Assembly (NCBI GenBank): GCA_900318175.1
Contig: ONJQ01000007.1
Span: forward strand, 62,001 to 126,000
From: an uncultured Bacteroidales bacterium
GTDB taxonomy: Bacteria > Bacteroidota > Bacteroidia > Bacteroidales > P3
DNA length: 64,000 bases
Reading direction: 5' to 3'
The notes beneath the pieces were generated by a model that searched no databases, was not told where the DNA came from, and saw only the letters and a program-made list of their open reading frames with translations. Below, piece by piece: positions 33,669 through 41,731 of the stretch (position 1 is its first letter; each line of letters starts with the position of its first letter). The translations under genes and the position numbers were made by a program.

Positions 33669-33826
33669 TACTCTGTTGAAGTGTTGGTTTCTAATTCGGT
33701 TTTTGTTTTCTTGATAGGCTTTACCATCTGCTTGCGGATCTTTCTTGAATTACGGGCAAGCACTAGCAGTACCTCTAAGATGGAGATGATGACTATCTCC
33801 CATTTGTCTACTTGGGAGGCGTTCAT
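33668..33826 (-). CDS. Small single-span membrane protein (52 residues)
   Basis: ATG at 33826 gives MNASQVDKWEIVIISILEVL, a hydrophobic helix continuing LLVLA, then a strongly basic tail (RNSRKIRKQMVKPIKKTK). The stop shares a base with the DUF3871 start, and the start overlaps the previous gene as ATGA. Three tightly coupled genes in a row strongly support it. It is probably a small inner-membrane protein with its basic end in the cytoplasm. Confidence 0.65.
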   Translation of the reverse strand: MNASQVDKWEIVIISILEVLLVLARNSRKIRKQMVKPIKKTKTELETNTSTE

Positions 33827-33987
33827 TCATTATTATTCTCCTGTTGTGTGGCGGCTTGTGCAGCAGCCACGGTTCTTTGTGCCTTTTCAAGGCGCATCTT
33901 GTTGATTTGGTCTTTGAGCTCAAGGCCCATCACGGCGAGGATCACCAAGTCTGTGGTGACTCTCACGATTTTCATAAATGTGTTCAT
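33823..33987 (-). CDS. Small helical protein (54 residues)
   Basis: ATG at 33987 gives MNTFMKIVRVTTDLVILAVM followed by a coiled-coil-like helix (GLELKDQINKMRLEKAQRTV) and an Ala/Gln/Asn-rich end. The first 22 residues are hydrophobic enough for one membrane span. It is the first gene of the DUF3871 operon and its stop overlaps the next start (ATGA). It may pair with the 52-residue protein in the membrane. Confidence 0.6.
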   Translation of the reverse strand: MNTFMKIVRVTTDLVILAVMGLELKDQINKMRLEKAQRTVAAAQAATQQENNNE

Positions 33988-34179
33988 GTTGTGTTGTTTT
34001 GGTTTGTACTATGTTTATTGTTATTTATATTCTATTTTATTGTAATCTATGTTGTTATATCATATATAAGGCTTTCAGGTTATAATTTTTCGGGGTCATT
34101 TGGAAAAAATCGTGGAAAGATTTGTTATTTTTTAAACAGAACACTATAATAATGGTATAAATTAAACAATATTATAATT

Positions 34180-34359
34180 ATGAATTCAAAATTAATAAAA
34201 ATCATTTTGTCAATGCTCATGTGTGCAGTTACCATTTTTATCCTCCACATTCTTTTACCATCATTCCCACAATTAATTATTATTATGGAAATAGTTATTG
34301 CCCCTTTGGAGCATTTATTTATTGACTTTTTGTGTGAGATATTAACAAATAGTAAGTAA
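34180..34359 (+). CDS. Small hydrophobic protein (59 residues)
   Basis: The frame starts with ATG at 34180 in very A/T-rich DNA: MNSKLIKIILSMLMCAVTIF, a hydrophobic stretch through LLPSFPQLIIIMEIVIAP, and an acidic end. It would form two short membrane helices, like small toxins or holins. There is no clear promoter and no neighbour on the same strand, so it may be chance in A/T-rich DNA. Confidence 0.35.
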   Translation: MNSKLIKIILSMLMCAVTIFILHILLPSFPQLIIIMEIVIAPLEHLFIDFLCEILTNSK

Positions 34360-34499
34360 AAACCCAGGTGTCGTAGCGAGCAGGATTACCGTCTTGGTTG
34401 GCAGAACTTCAATTGGAAGACCACTCGATTCAATATTATTCCGTACTTCCAGATTGTTTTTTTTCTGCAAGGTGGAATGAGGGGGTGGGTAGGACATCA

Positions 34500-34780
34500 C
34501 CATTTCGCTTTTCGTTGCCAACAGCAAGTATATGTCGATGCTTGTCCAGCAGAATGTGAAGTTATCCTACGGTGAGAAATGACTGCTCTCGTTGGCACGT
34601 CTTTTGATGGGCTACAACCGCTTCTTGTTGCTTGACGAGCCTACTTCAGACGTCAACTCCATGTATTTAGTGAACACTAGGGGCATCCTCCGTAGTATAG
34701 TGCACTAGGAGTGATGGTTCTTTTGATAGAGCATAATATGAACTTCGTTTGGAATTGGACCGATACTTGAGCCCTTTGAC
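34500..34780 (+). pseudogene. Decayed LivG-type ABC ATPase fragment
   Basis: In one plus frame KLSYGEK (34559-34579, the ABC signature, followed by a stop codon), then LLSLARLLMGYNRFLLLDEPTSD (signature helix and Walker B) can be read. After further breaks VLLIEHNMNFVW (about 34733-34768) is the H-loop segment of LivG-like branched-chain amino-acid ATPases. Several stops and frame changes interrupt it, and the N-terminal Walker A is gone. It is a relic. Confidence 0.65.
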
Positions 34781-34919
34781 GATGAAACGTTATCCAAAGT
34801 AGAGGCTACAGCAGAAGTCATGGACGATTAGTATGTCATATATATTTACTTTTAAGAGAGAGAAAGTAAAAATACAGACTAATTGTGGCGGATACAATTA
34901 GACCTTGTTCTGATGTTGC

Positions 34920-35140
34920 ATCACGTCCGACAAACTCATGGGCGGTCAGCGGCATGAGTTAGGTTTGGACAATAATACCCCTCACTAACAACCCGCATCT
35001 CATCTTTTTCGACGAGCCAAGTGCAGGTTTTTCACCTAAGAATAGAACAAGTAAAATAGATGGATAGTATATTTCAATAATAATAAAGTGAGATGTCTAT
35101 TATATTGATTGAGCAAAATGTTGCAATGGTGTAGTGTTTT
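34920..35140 (+). pseudogene. Decayed LivF-type ABC ATPase fragment
   Basis: Readable pieces in shifting frames are LMGGQR (about 34937-34954, signature), NPHLIFFDEPSAGFSPKN (about 34990-35043, Walker B and D-loop) and SIILIEQNVAMV (about 35098-35134, H-loop segment). LIEQNV is typical of LivF. With the LivG-like piece just upstream this is the remains of a livG-livF pair. Too broken to be functional. Confidence 0.65.
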
Positions 35141-35242
35141 TTTGAAAAGGTGAATTTATTATTGAACAACTAACAACTCTCCAAATAGATAATGTTGTCT
35201 AGAAAAAAAGAAAACAATATATAATTCAAAATACATAGTCTT

Positions 35243-35572
35243 ATGAATACGCATTTTATTATTATGGTAGTTATTACTTTTATTATCCATCAAGCGCCGC
35301 CCACTCTTAACAATAATCCGATGAACAATCAGGTTAACGTTGAAGAACCACATCAATACGAGGTTGATAAGAACGACCAGACTTCAGTAAATGGAACTAA
35401 TCCGACGGAGTCTATAATTGACATCTTTGATTTTTATGACCTCATTCGGTTTATGTTTTATAGGACCGTTTGGGAGTTACTTGTGGCGTTTTTGAAAAAA
35501 ATCAGTGAATTCGAGATGAAAAAAACAAGCGATACAAAAAATGAAAAATGTGAAACTGATAGTTTTGGGTGA
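35243..35572 (+). CDS. Hypothetical protein with a short hydrophobic N-terminus
   Basis: 109 residues: MNTHFIIMVVITFIIHQAPP, possibly an uncleaved signal, then a polar Asn/Asp/Glu-rich middle (NVEEPHQYEVDKNDQTSV) and an aromatic helix (IIDIFDFYDLIRFMFYRTVW). No family was recognised. A/T-rich like its surroundings and without a visible promoter, so only moderately likely to be real. Confidence 0.35.
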   Translation: MNTHFIIMVVITFIIHQAPPTLNNNPMNNQVNVEEPHQYEVDKNDQTSVNGTNPTESIIDIFDFYDLIRFMFYRTVWELLVAFLKKISEFEMKKTSDTKNEKCETDSFG

Positions 35573-35619
35573 AGGTGGGCATGCCGCTTATAGTTATGCA
35601 CACATTATTAAGTTTTTTG

Positions 35620-35785
35620 TAAAAAAGAAACCACCCTCTTCGGGTGGTTCTCTCAATCACAGGCTGACGATAGGACGCTTTCGGAGAAATGCTTTAGCTC
35701 CTTATACGCTCGAACGTCGCCAATCAGTTAAAGCTCGGTCTGCTCTTCGCAACGAGCCCTGATGTGGTATGCCTGTGATTGTATT
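35620..35785 (-). ncRNA. Candidate structured RNA with its own terminator
   Basis: On the minus strand an 11-base outer stem (arms at 35771-35781 and 35654-35664, perfect complement of CAATCACAGGC) encloses about 106 bases with an inner GCTCG/CGAGC stem. Directly after it comes a perfect terminator (ACCACCC 35630-35636, GGGTGGT 35642-35648) and TTTCTTTTTT. A structured transcript ending in a terminator is the simplest reading. No promoter of the usual form is seen upstream, and the class is not recognised. Confidence 0.5.
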
Positions 35786-35819
35786 GTTCTTGTTCTTTTA
35801 TTATTAGGTTTATTATTCG

Positions 35820-36086
35820 TTCAATTATAAGGGTTTCGAAGCCTTTTCAAACGGTCCAACCACTCTCGACTTTGACGCGGAGCAGTTTGAAAAGATGAAG
35901 CGGCTGGACAAGGTGCTGGACAGGCTGAACAAGGTGAACGGGACAGAGACGGTCATCTTGGGGTCGCAGCAGTTTAGGGGCAAGGATAGCAGCGGGAAGT
36001 CGACACGGTTTGCCGATGCGATAAAGCATGAGTTTAAGAGTCCCAACTACACCACCCGCTGGAGCGACATTATTGAGTTGAAGTAG
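35820..36086 (+). pseudogene. umuC: C-terminal fragment of a umuC (Y-family polymerase) gene
   Basis: The plus frame ending at 36086 reads RLDKVLDRLNKVNGTETVIL, then SQQFRG, and ends FKSPNYTTRWSDIIELK. This is the C-terminal tail of UmuC-type error-prone polymerases (M-x-x-x-D-x-x-N-x-x-x-G, then S-P-x-Y-T-T-x-W-x-D-I). The catalytic part is missing and is not elsewhere in the window. The coding-like base use begins sharply near 35.82 kb, suggesting a junction. Confidence 0.65.
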
Positions 36087-36243
36087 AAATTATTGAGCAA
36101 GCCTTTGAGCTCTTGTTTTGCAACCATTAAATTACATTTTTGGTGCAAAGTGTTCATTTTTTGCCCGTTTTTCTCAAATGGCTATAATAAGTAGTAGTAG
36201 TACCAACTACTACACTATGACAATGAGAAAGAATAAGAACTAT

Positions 36244-36275
36244 AAGGAGAACGACAAATGAATGTCGCTCTCCTT
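36244..36275 (-). terminator. Terminator hairpin after the primase-like gene
   Basis: AAGGAGA-A-CGACA (36244-36256) pairs with TGTCG-C-TCTCCTT (36263-36275) with one mismatch, 26 bases after the stop of the primase-like gene. The downstream T run is imperfect (TTCTTATTCTTTCTC on the minus strand). Confidence 0.6.
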
Positions 36276-36300
36276 TGGAGTTATTATATTGTTTGATTCA

Positions 36301-37968
36301 TTAGAGTTTGAAGAAATCAGGTACTTCAAATTCAATCTTAGGAAATGACATGCTCCAATCGTTCCCATTATCCAGAGGTGCGTAATCTTTCATTGGTACC
36401 TCAGAATTTAATCCGTGAAGTTCGTCTTCGTAGTCGTGGATCCATTTTTGTATGGTTCCCACTGAAAGGTCTAACCCATGATTGTGGAGCACAGCTTTGT
36501 TTCTCCTTATTGATAATTCTGGGTCATAGTATTGAAGGAAAAGCCTCTTTTCTTTTTGCCGTTGCTGTCTCTTTTCTTCCCTCTCATCCTGTTTAGTCTT
36601 TTCCTTATTTGGGTTGGTGGTTATTTGATTGTCTGCGCAGAATCTATATAAAGTGCTTAACGGTATGTCAAGCATCACGGCATTCTCAGCGACAGTCATC
36701 GTCCTATCATATTTTTGGTCTATCTCACGCCACCGTATGCTTTGATTTATCCTCTGTATATCGCCATTTGTAAGCGTATATTCCCCATTGACGATAAACT
36801 TTGGTCTGTTCGCTCTCCAGTATTCTATTTCCCAGCTACAGTAAGATACAAGTTGCTCCTCCGTCATCTCCATCGCCGTTTTGACCTTCCTTTTCAAAGT
36901 ATCAAGAGCAATCACCCCATCGCTATTGTCGAAGAAACGCTTCAGGTCCACATAGAGGTTGAACAATAGTGTATTTGCATCAATGTCGGGATACATCAGG
37001 CGGCGTAGACAAGCGTTCTTGAATAGTTTTTTCCTCCGTTTCTGCCCATCCACCTGTTTCTCCTGATAATACCAGAGTTGAAGGTGGTTTTCGTCGGTCA
37101 TCTGATAAGTAATATAGGGCCATTCTGGTTGCTCTGTGCGGTAGACATAGCGGTAGCGTGTGGAGTAGTAGTGCATGAAAGTGCCATAGTCCATCGTGGC
37201 CATATCCCTCGTCATCTGCTCGTCAAAAATCACAGCCGACGCAGTCCCTATTTCTATTGTTTCTTCTTGTTGAGGTACCGCAGGGGGGAAGTCTGATGGA
37301 AAGTATATGAGATTTGAAACATACGACTCGTTGTTCCCATACACTCCATTCATGTACTGGCTCATTCTGGTTCCGCAGTCATCCTCCATGGGTTCCGCTG
37401 TATCCTGTATAATCTGGTTCATTATTGTAGTTGAAACGTGAACAAATTCACCCTTGTCAAGTACGCTACTCATCACATATACCAACCTGAATCTTCTGGA
37501 CACAACTCCATGTTTTGGTATGTTGTCGGAATAGCTCATGTAAACGCAGGTCGGTGGGTAATGCAGCGTGTTCAAGTACTCCACTATATTTGTGAAACGG
37601 GTGTTGTCCACATCTACAAATATCACCTGACTACCGCGAAAAAACGTATCACTTTTAAAGTTCAACTTCATACATCCGACGTTCCCTCCTTTCTTATAGA
37701 CAGGATAGCTTTGGAAATACTGTCCTGTGGTTGTTTTTACCCAATATTTTTGGTTAGGGTCGAATGTGAATAGGTTGCAGAATGTGTGTCCGTCCAGTGC
37801 CAGATTCATGAATTCTGGTACGGTTAGGCAGCATTCATAGAAGGCCATTTTTTCCTTCCCGACAGCTTTCGCCCCGTCTCTCGTCAAGCAGGCGGCAGCG
37901 ACGCTTTTTTTCTCATAGTTGTCTCGGCTTACGTTAATCCGAAACCTAAAGTCATTCATTTCTATCAT
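36301..37968 (-). CDS. Primase/replication-initiation-like protein (AEP type), with HTH
   Basis: About 555 residues when started at the ATG at 37968 (MIEMNDFRFRINVSRDNYEK), chosen because an upstream small gene ends at 37994. The middle shows an archaeo-eukaryotic primase-like core: QVIFVDVDNTRF (two acidic residues), PPTCVYMSYSDN, then RRFRLVYVMSS. The C-terminal third has an HTH-like piece (TVAENAVMLDIPLSTLYRFC) and another near SVGTIQKWIHDYEDEL. Such proteins prime replication of Bacteroidota plasmids and ICEs. The iteron-like array just upstream (38298-38453) supports a replication role. Assignment is by motif only. Confidence 0.6.
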   Translation of the reverse strand: MIEMNDFRFRINVSRDNYEKKSVAAACLTRDGAKAVGKEKMAFYECCLTVPEFMNLALDGHTFCNLFTFDPNQKYWVKTTTGQYFQSYPVYKKGGNVGCMKLNFKSDTFFRGSQVIFVDVDNTRFTNIVEYLNTLHYPPTCVYMSYSDNIPKHGVVSRRFRLVYVMSSVLDKGEFVHVSTTIMNQIIQDTAEPMEDDCGTRMSQYMNGVYGNNESYVSNLIYFPSDFPPAVPQQEETIEIGTASAVIFDEQMTRDMATMDYGTFMHYYSTRYRYVYRTEQPEWPYITYQMTDENHLQLWYYQEKQVDGQKRRKKLFKNACLRRLMYPDIDANTLLFNLYVDLKRFFDNSDGVIALDTLKRKVKTAMEMTEEQLVSYCSWEIEYWRANRPKFIVNGEYTLTNGDIQRINQSIRWREIDQKYDRTMTVAENAVMLDIPLSTLYRFCADNQITTNPNKEKTKQDEREEKRQQRQKEKRLFLQYYDPELSIRRNKAVLHNHGLDLSVGTIQKWIHDYEDELHGLNSEVPMKDYAPLDNGNDWSMSFPKIEFEVPDFFKL

Positions 37969-37993
37969 AGATTGCAAATGATTAATTGTTTGG

Positions 37994-38152
37994 TTAGATA
38001 ATAATGCTTCCAAGGCCGTGCGCGGTGACGAAAACAACATCCCCATTCTTCACGGCATTGTTGTATCTGCTATGGCCAATCTTACGTTTGGCCTCTTTGC
38101 GATTGTCATAAATGGTCCCTGTGGGTAAGTACTTAATTACTGTCCTTGTCAT
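37994..38152 (-). CDS. Small basic protein upstream of the primase-like gene
   Basis: 52 residues from the ATG at 38152 (MTRTVIKYLPTGTIYDNRKE, then AKRKIGHSRYNNAVKNGDVVF). The middle KRKIGHSRYNNAV looks like a short DNA-binding helix. An upstream in-frame start at 38185 is less likely. It is placed between the repeats and the replication gene, where a small copy-control or accessory protein would be expected. Confidence 0.5.
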   Translation of the reverse strand: MTRTVIKYLPTGTIYDNRKEAKRKIGHSRYNNAVKNGDVVFVTAHGLGSIII

Positions 38153-38297
38153 ATTGAATAAGATTAATGGTTTGTGGTAGCGCATCGCTTTCCATAATAC
38201 AAGGGAATGGGAGCTTCAAGAGTGCAAAAGAACGATTTCGGAATGCATCAAAGAGGGGACAGAAGAGTCGCCTAGGATGATATGGATTTTAACATTT

Positions 38298-38453
38298 TGA
38301 AAAGGTGAAAACGTTTTCCAAAGAGACCATATGCCCCCGGCAAAACCGCCATGAGAGAGAGGTGAAAAGCAGTTTTTCATTTCACATAGAAATCTGAATT
38401 TCAATATAGAAAGTGAAAAATAGCCGTGAAAACGTGAAAAGGCAGGCTGAAAA
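38298..38453. repeat. Iteron-like array of GTGAAAA repeats, possible replication origin
   Basis: GTGAAAA occurs at 38305, 38362, 38413, 38426 and 38434, with variants TGAAAA at 38298 and CTGAAAA at 38447. The spacing from 38413 on is short, and inverted TTTTTCA lies at about 38373. It is upstream of the primase-like gene. The whole gap 38153-38618 has no gene. Confidence 0.45.
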
Positions 38454-38618
38454 GCGATTGTCTCTTTGTTTTTCAGACAGATATTAACAATTCACAGAAA
38501 ATGTCCCTCTTCAAAGGGTGCGAACTGGCCATTATTATTTCTGTACCATATTACAATAAAATGAGCCGTTTTGCGTTAGCATCTAAAAGTTTTAGTGATT
38601 GATTTTTTGATAGAAAAT

Positions 38619-40568
38619 ATGGCAGCAAAGAAAATAAAAGCAAAGGTAAATATTCGCAAACTCGAAACTGAACTGTGGGAGTCGGCTGACCTTCTCCGTC
38701 AAGGTAGCAAGCTCACCAGTAGCCAGTACTGTATGCCCGTTCTGGCATTGCTCTTTCTGCGCTATGCCTATAGCCGGTACAAGATGGTGGAAGCCGAAAT
38801 CCTGCAAGGCCGTCCTACCCGTGGAGGCAAGGTGATGCCAGTAGAACCGAGCGACTTCAAGGCCAAAAGTGCCCTCTATCTACCCCGTGAGGCACAGTAC
38901 GACTACCTGGTTAATCTACCCGACAACATCATGAGTCAACAGCTCTCTACCAAGGAGGGTCAACCTATCAATTCATTGGGTGAAGCTGTCAACTATGCCA
39001 TGCAGCTGGTGGAGGCTCAGAGCGAACAGCTGCATGGTGTCCTGCCCAAGAACTACACCATTTTCTCTGACGATTTGCTGCGTGAACTGCTCCGTATCTT
39101 CAACAACAAAACCATCGACGAGGTGGGCGGCGACATCATAGGCCGCATCTACGAATATTTCCTCTCCAAGTTCGCCAAGGCTGTAGCATCGGACGACGGC
39201 GTGTTCTTCACGCCTAAGTCGCTTGTGAAGATGCTGGTCAACGTGCTAGAGCCTACCCAAGGTGTGATGCTCGACCCAGCTTGTGGCAGTGGCGGTATGT
39301 TTGTACAGACGGGAGATTTCGTCAATCAAGCCGGACTCAATGCCAATACCCAGATGACCTTCTTCGGACAGGAAAAGGTGGAGTACAACGCCCAGCTCTG
39401 CCTGATGAATATGGCCGTGCATGGTCTTAACGGCAAGATTATCTCTGGTGACGAAGCCAACTCGTTCTACCATGATGCCTATAACCTTGCTGGCAGATGC
39501 GACTATGTGATGGCCAATCCACCTTTCAACGTTGACAAGGTGAAAGCCGAATCTACCTCTGCTGCCGGGAGGTTGCCTTTTGGACTTCCGGGAGTGAATG
39601 CCAAGACAAAGGAGATAGGCAATGCAAACTATCTTTGGATAAGTTATTTCTATGCCTACCTCAACGACCACGGACGCGCAGGTTTCGTTATGGCCAGCTC
39701 TGCCACCGACAGTTCCAACAAGGATCGCGACATACGTGAGAAACTGGTCAACACTGGTGATGTCGATGTGATTGTCAGCGTGGGCAATAACTTTTTCTAC
39801 ACCCTCTCGCTACCCTGTTCCCTGTGGTTCTTCAACCGCAATAAGAACGACGACATCCGCGACAAAGTGCTCTTCATCGATGCCCGAAACTATTATACCG
39901 TCGTCGACCGTACCCTTAACGAATGGACGGAATGGCAGCTGCGCAATCTGCAAGCCATCGTGCGCCTCTATCGCGGAGAAAAAGATAAATACGTCGCCCT
40001 GCTGAGAGACTATGACAAGGCTATTGCTGATGCGGTATCCGCTTTAGAGGAGAAGGGTCAACCATTCAGTGAACTTATCGATGAAGATACCCGTGGTCAT
40101 TTCTGGGGTTTGATGGGATATATTGACAAAGCTGGTCTCGACTATGTTGAAAAGAAACAAAGTATCGAGACTCAGATTAACCAAACCAAGGGGTGCATGA
40201 AAGCCGCAGAAAAGAGCATTGAGAAGCGCAAAGTGAAAGCGATGCGTCTGGCTGGTGAGGACTTCTGCGATGTGCTGTCCGACATCATTACCACCATCGA
40301 CGAACGTGAATGGTTAGTGTCGAAATTTGGCACCGACGGAACATATCAGGATGTCCTCGGTCTCTGCAAGATTGCCACAATTCAGGATATAAAAGAGAAG
40401 AACTACTCGCTCACTCCTGGAGTCTACGTTGGAGTGGCAGAACAGGAGGATGATGGGGTGGACTTCCATGCCCGAATGAACGAGATACACGCAGAACTGG
40501 CACGGCTGAATAATGAGGCCAATTCCCTTATGGACGAGATACAAAAAGCATGGGAGGACATGGCATGA
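38619..40568 (+). CDS. hsdM: Type I restriction-modification system, M subunit
   Basis: 649 residues from the ATG at 38619 (MAAKKIKAKVN); a GTG eight codons earlier is unlikely. The N-terminal helical domain (LRQGSKLTSSQYCMPVLALL) precedes the N6-adenine methylase core: S-adenosylmethionine motif LDPACGSGGM (about 218-227) and catalytic NPPF (300-303). A coiled-coil C-terminus (residues 530-649) contacts HsdS. HsdM methylates the site chosen by HsdS and, with HsdR, makes the restriction complex. It is the first gene of the hsdM-hsdS-mcrB-mcrC-hsdR operon. Confidence 0.93.
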   Translation: MAAKKIKAKVNIRKLETELWESADLLRQGSKLTSSQYCMPVLALLFLRYAYSRYKMVEAEILQGRPTRGGKVMPVEPSDFKAKSALYLPREAQYDYLVNLPDNIMSQQLSTKEGQPINSLGEAVNYAMQLVEAQSEQLHGVLPKNYTIFSDDLLRELLRIFNNKTIDEVGGDIIGRIYEYFLSKFAKAVASDDGVFFTPKSLVKMLVNVLEPTQGVMLDPACGSGGMFVQTGDFVNQAGLNANTQMTFFGQEKVEYNAQLCLMNMAVHGLNGKIISGDEANSFYHDAYNLAGRCDYVMANPPFNVDKVKAESTSAAGRLPFGLPGVNAKTKEIGNANYLWISYFYAYLNDHGRAGFVMASSATDSSNKDRDIREKLVNTGDVDVIVSVGNNFFYTLSLPCSLWFFNRNKNDDIRDKVLFIDARNYYTVVDRTLNEWTEWQLRNLQAIVRLYRGEKDKYVALLRDYDKAIADAVSALEEKGQPFSELIDEDTRGHFWGLMGYIDKAGLDYVEKKQSIETQINQTKGCMKAAEKSIEKRKVKAMRLAGEDFCDVLSDIITTIDEREWLVSKFGTDGTYQDVLGLCKIATIQDIKEKNYSLTPGVYVGVAEQEDDGVDFHARMNEIHAELARLNNEANSLMDEIQKAWEDMA

Positions 40569-41728
40569 GCGAGTGGAAGATAGTTAAACTAGGTGAATTG
40601 TACACCGTACACAATGGTCTCTCCAAGGGCAAACAATACTTTGGTAGCGGTTATCCATTCCTTACTTTTTCGACTGTCTTCAATAACTATTTTTTACCAG
40701 ACGAGTTGGATTCATTGGTTCAATCATCTGACAAAGAAAGAATTGCCTGCTCCATTGAGAAAGGAGACGTGTTTATCACGCGGACAAGCGAGACAATGGA
40801 TGAACTTGGAATGAGTTCTGTTGCTCTAAAAGATTATCCCAATGCAACCTATAATGGTTTTACGAAGCGTCTTCGCCCAATAACCAATGACGTTGAACCA
40901 AAGTATATAGGGTACTATTTGAGGTCACCAAAATTTAGAGGTAAATTCATGGCTTTTTCTTCCATGACAACCCGTGCCAGCCTCGCAAACGAAGATCTCC
41001 TTGGGATGGAAGTCGAATTACCCGATAGGAATACGCAGAAAAACATAGCAACCATCCTTTCCCGCTACGACGATTTGATTGCAAACTACAAGAAGCAAAT
41101 AAAGCTATTAGAAGAGGCTGCACAGCGACTCTACAAGGAGTGGTTCGTCGACCTCCGCTTCCCCGGCCACGAAAACACAAAGATTGTCGATGGTGTACCG
41201 GAAGGGTGGGAGCCTTCTAAACTAGGACGATTGGCAGAGTTTAAGCGAGGTAAAACAATAACAAAGAAAGAGGTTGTTGATGGTTCGATTCCCGTTGTGG
41301 CAGGTGGACTTGAGCCTGCATATTATTGTAATAAGTCAAATACAGCTGAACGTGTTATTACGATAAGTGGTTCTGGCGCAAATGCTGGCCATACTAAAAT
41401 GTATTTTGAAAAGGTATGGGCTTCTGATTGTTCGTATGCGCACTTGGCGACCACCCCATTCCTTCATTTTGTTTACTGCTATCTCAAAGAAAATAAGACT
41501 ACAATTGATAATATGCAGAAAGGAGCTGCCCAGCCTCATGTTTATGCTAAAGACATCAATTCACTGGAGGTTTTGCTACCGACTAATGGCGCGTTAGATT
41601 CATTTGAACAAAAAGCATCGAAAATATTTGATATTATTGCTTCACAACAATCTCAAATCCGCCACCTCACCGAAGCCCGCGACCGTCTGCTGCCGAGGTT
41701 GATGAGCGGGGAAATTGAAATCAACTAG
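40565..41728 (+). CDS. hsdS: Type I restriction-modification system, specificity subunit
   Basis: 387 residues; the ATG overlaps the hsdM stop (ATGA). There are two target-recognition domains, each starting with the usual W-x-x-x-x-L-x-x-L-like helix (SEWKIVKLGELYTV at 2-15; EGWEPSKLGRLAEFKRGKTI at about 213). Each is followed by a conserved helix (NIATILSRYDDLIANYKKQI, and FDIIASQQSQIRHLTEARDR near the end) that ends RLLPRLMSGEI. The two halves recognise the two parts of a split DNA site. The two recognition domains differ, as usual. Full length for the family. Confidence 0.93.
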   Translation: MSEWKIVKLGELYTVHNGLSKGKQYFGSGYPFLTFSTVFNNYFLPDELDSLVQSSDKERIACSIEKGDVFITRTSETMDELGMSSVALKDYPNATYNGFTKRLRPITNDVEPKYIGYYLRSPKFRGKFMAFSSMTTRASLANEDLLGMEVELPDRNTQKNIATILSRYDDLIANYKKQIKLLEEAAQRLYKEWFVDLRFPGHENTKIVDGVPEGWEPSKLGRLAEFKRGKTITKKEVVDGSIPVVAGGLEPAYYCNKSNTAERVITISGSGANAGHTKMYFEKVWASDCSYAHLATTPFLHFVYCYLKENKTTIDNMQKGAAQPHVYAKDINSLEVLLPTNGALDSFEQKASKIFDIIASQQSQIRHLTEARDRLLPRLMSGEIEIN

Positions 41729-41731
41729 CCT

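Noticed and set aside
34342-34527. 61-codon minus frame over the ABC relic region
   Set aside because: The plus strand shows clear ABC motifs in pieces; the minus frame has none.
35541-35762. 73-codon plus frame through the 35.6 kb hairpins
   Set aside because: It reads through the terminator (PPSSGG codons) and the RNA stem; no protein features.
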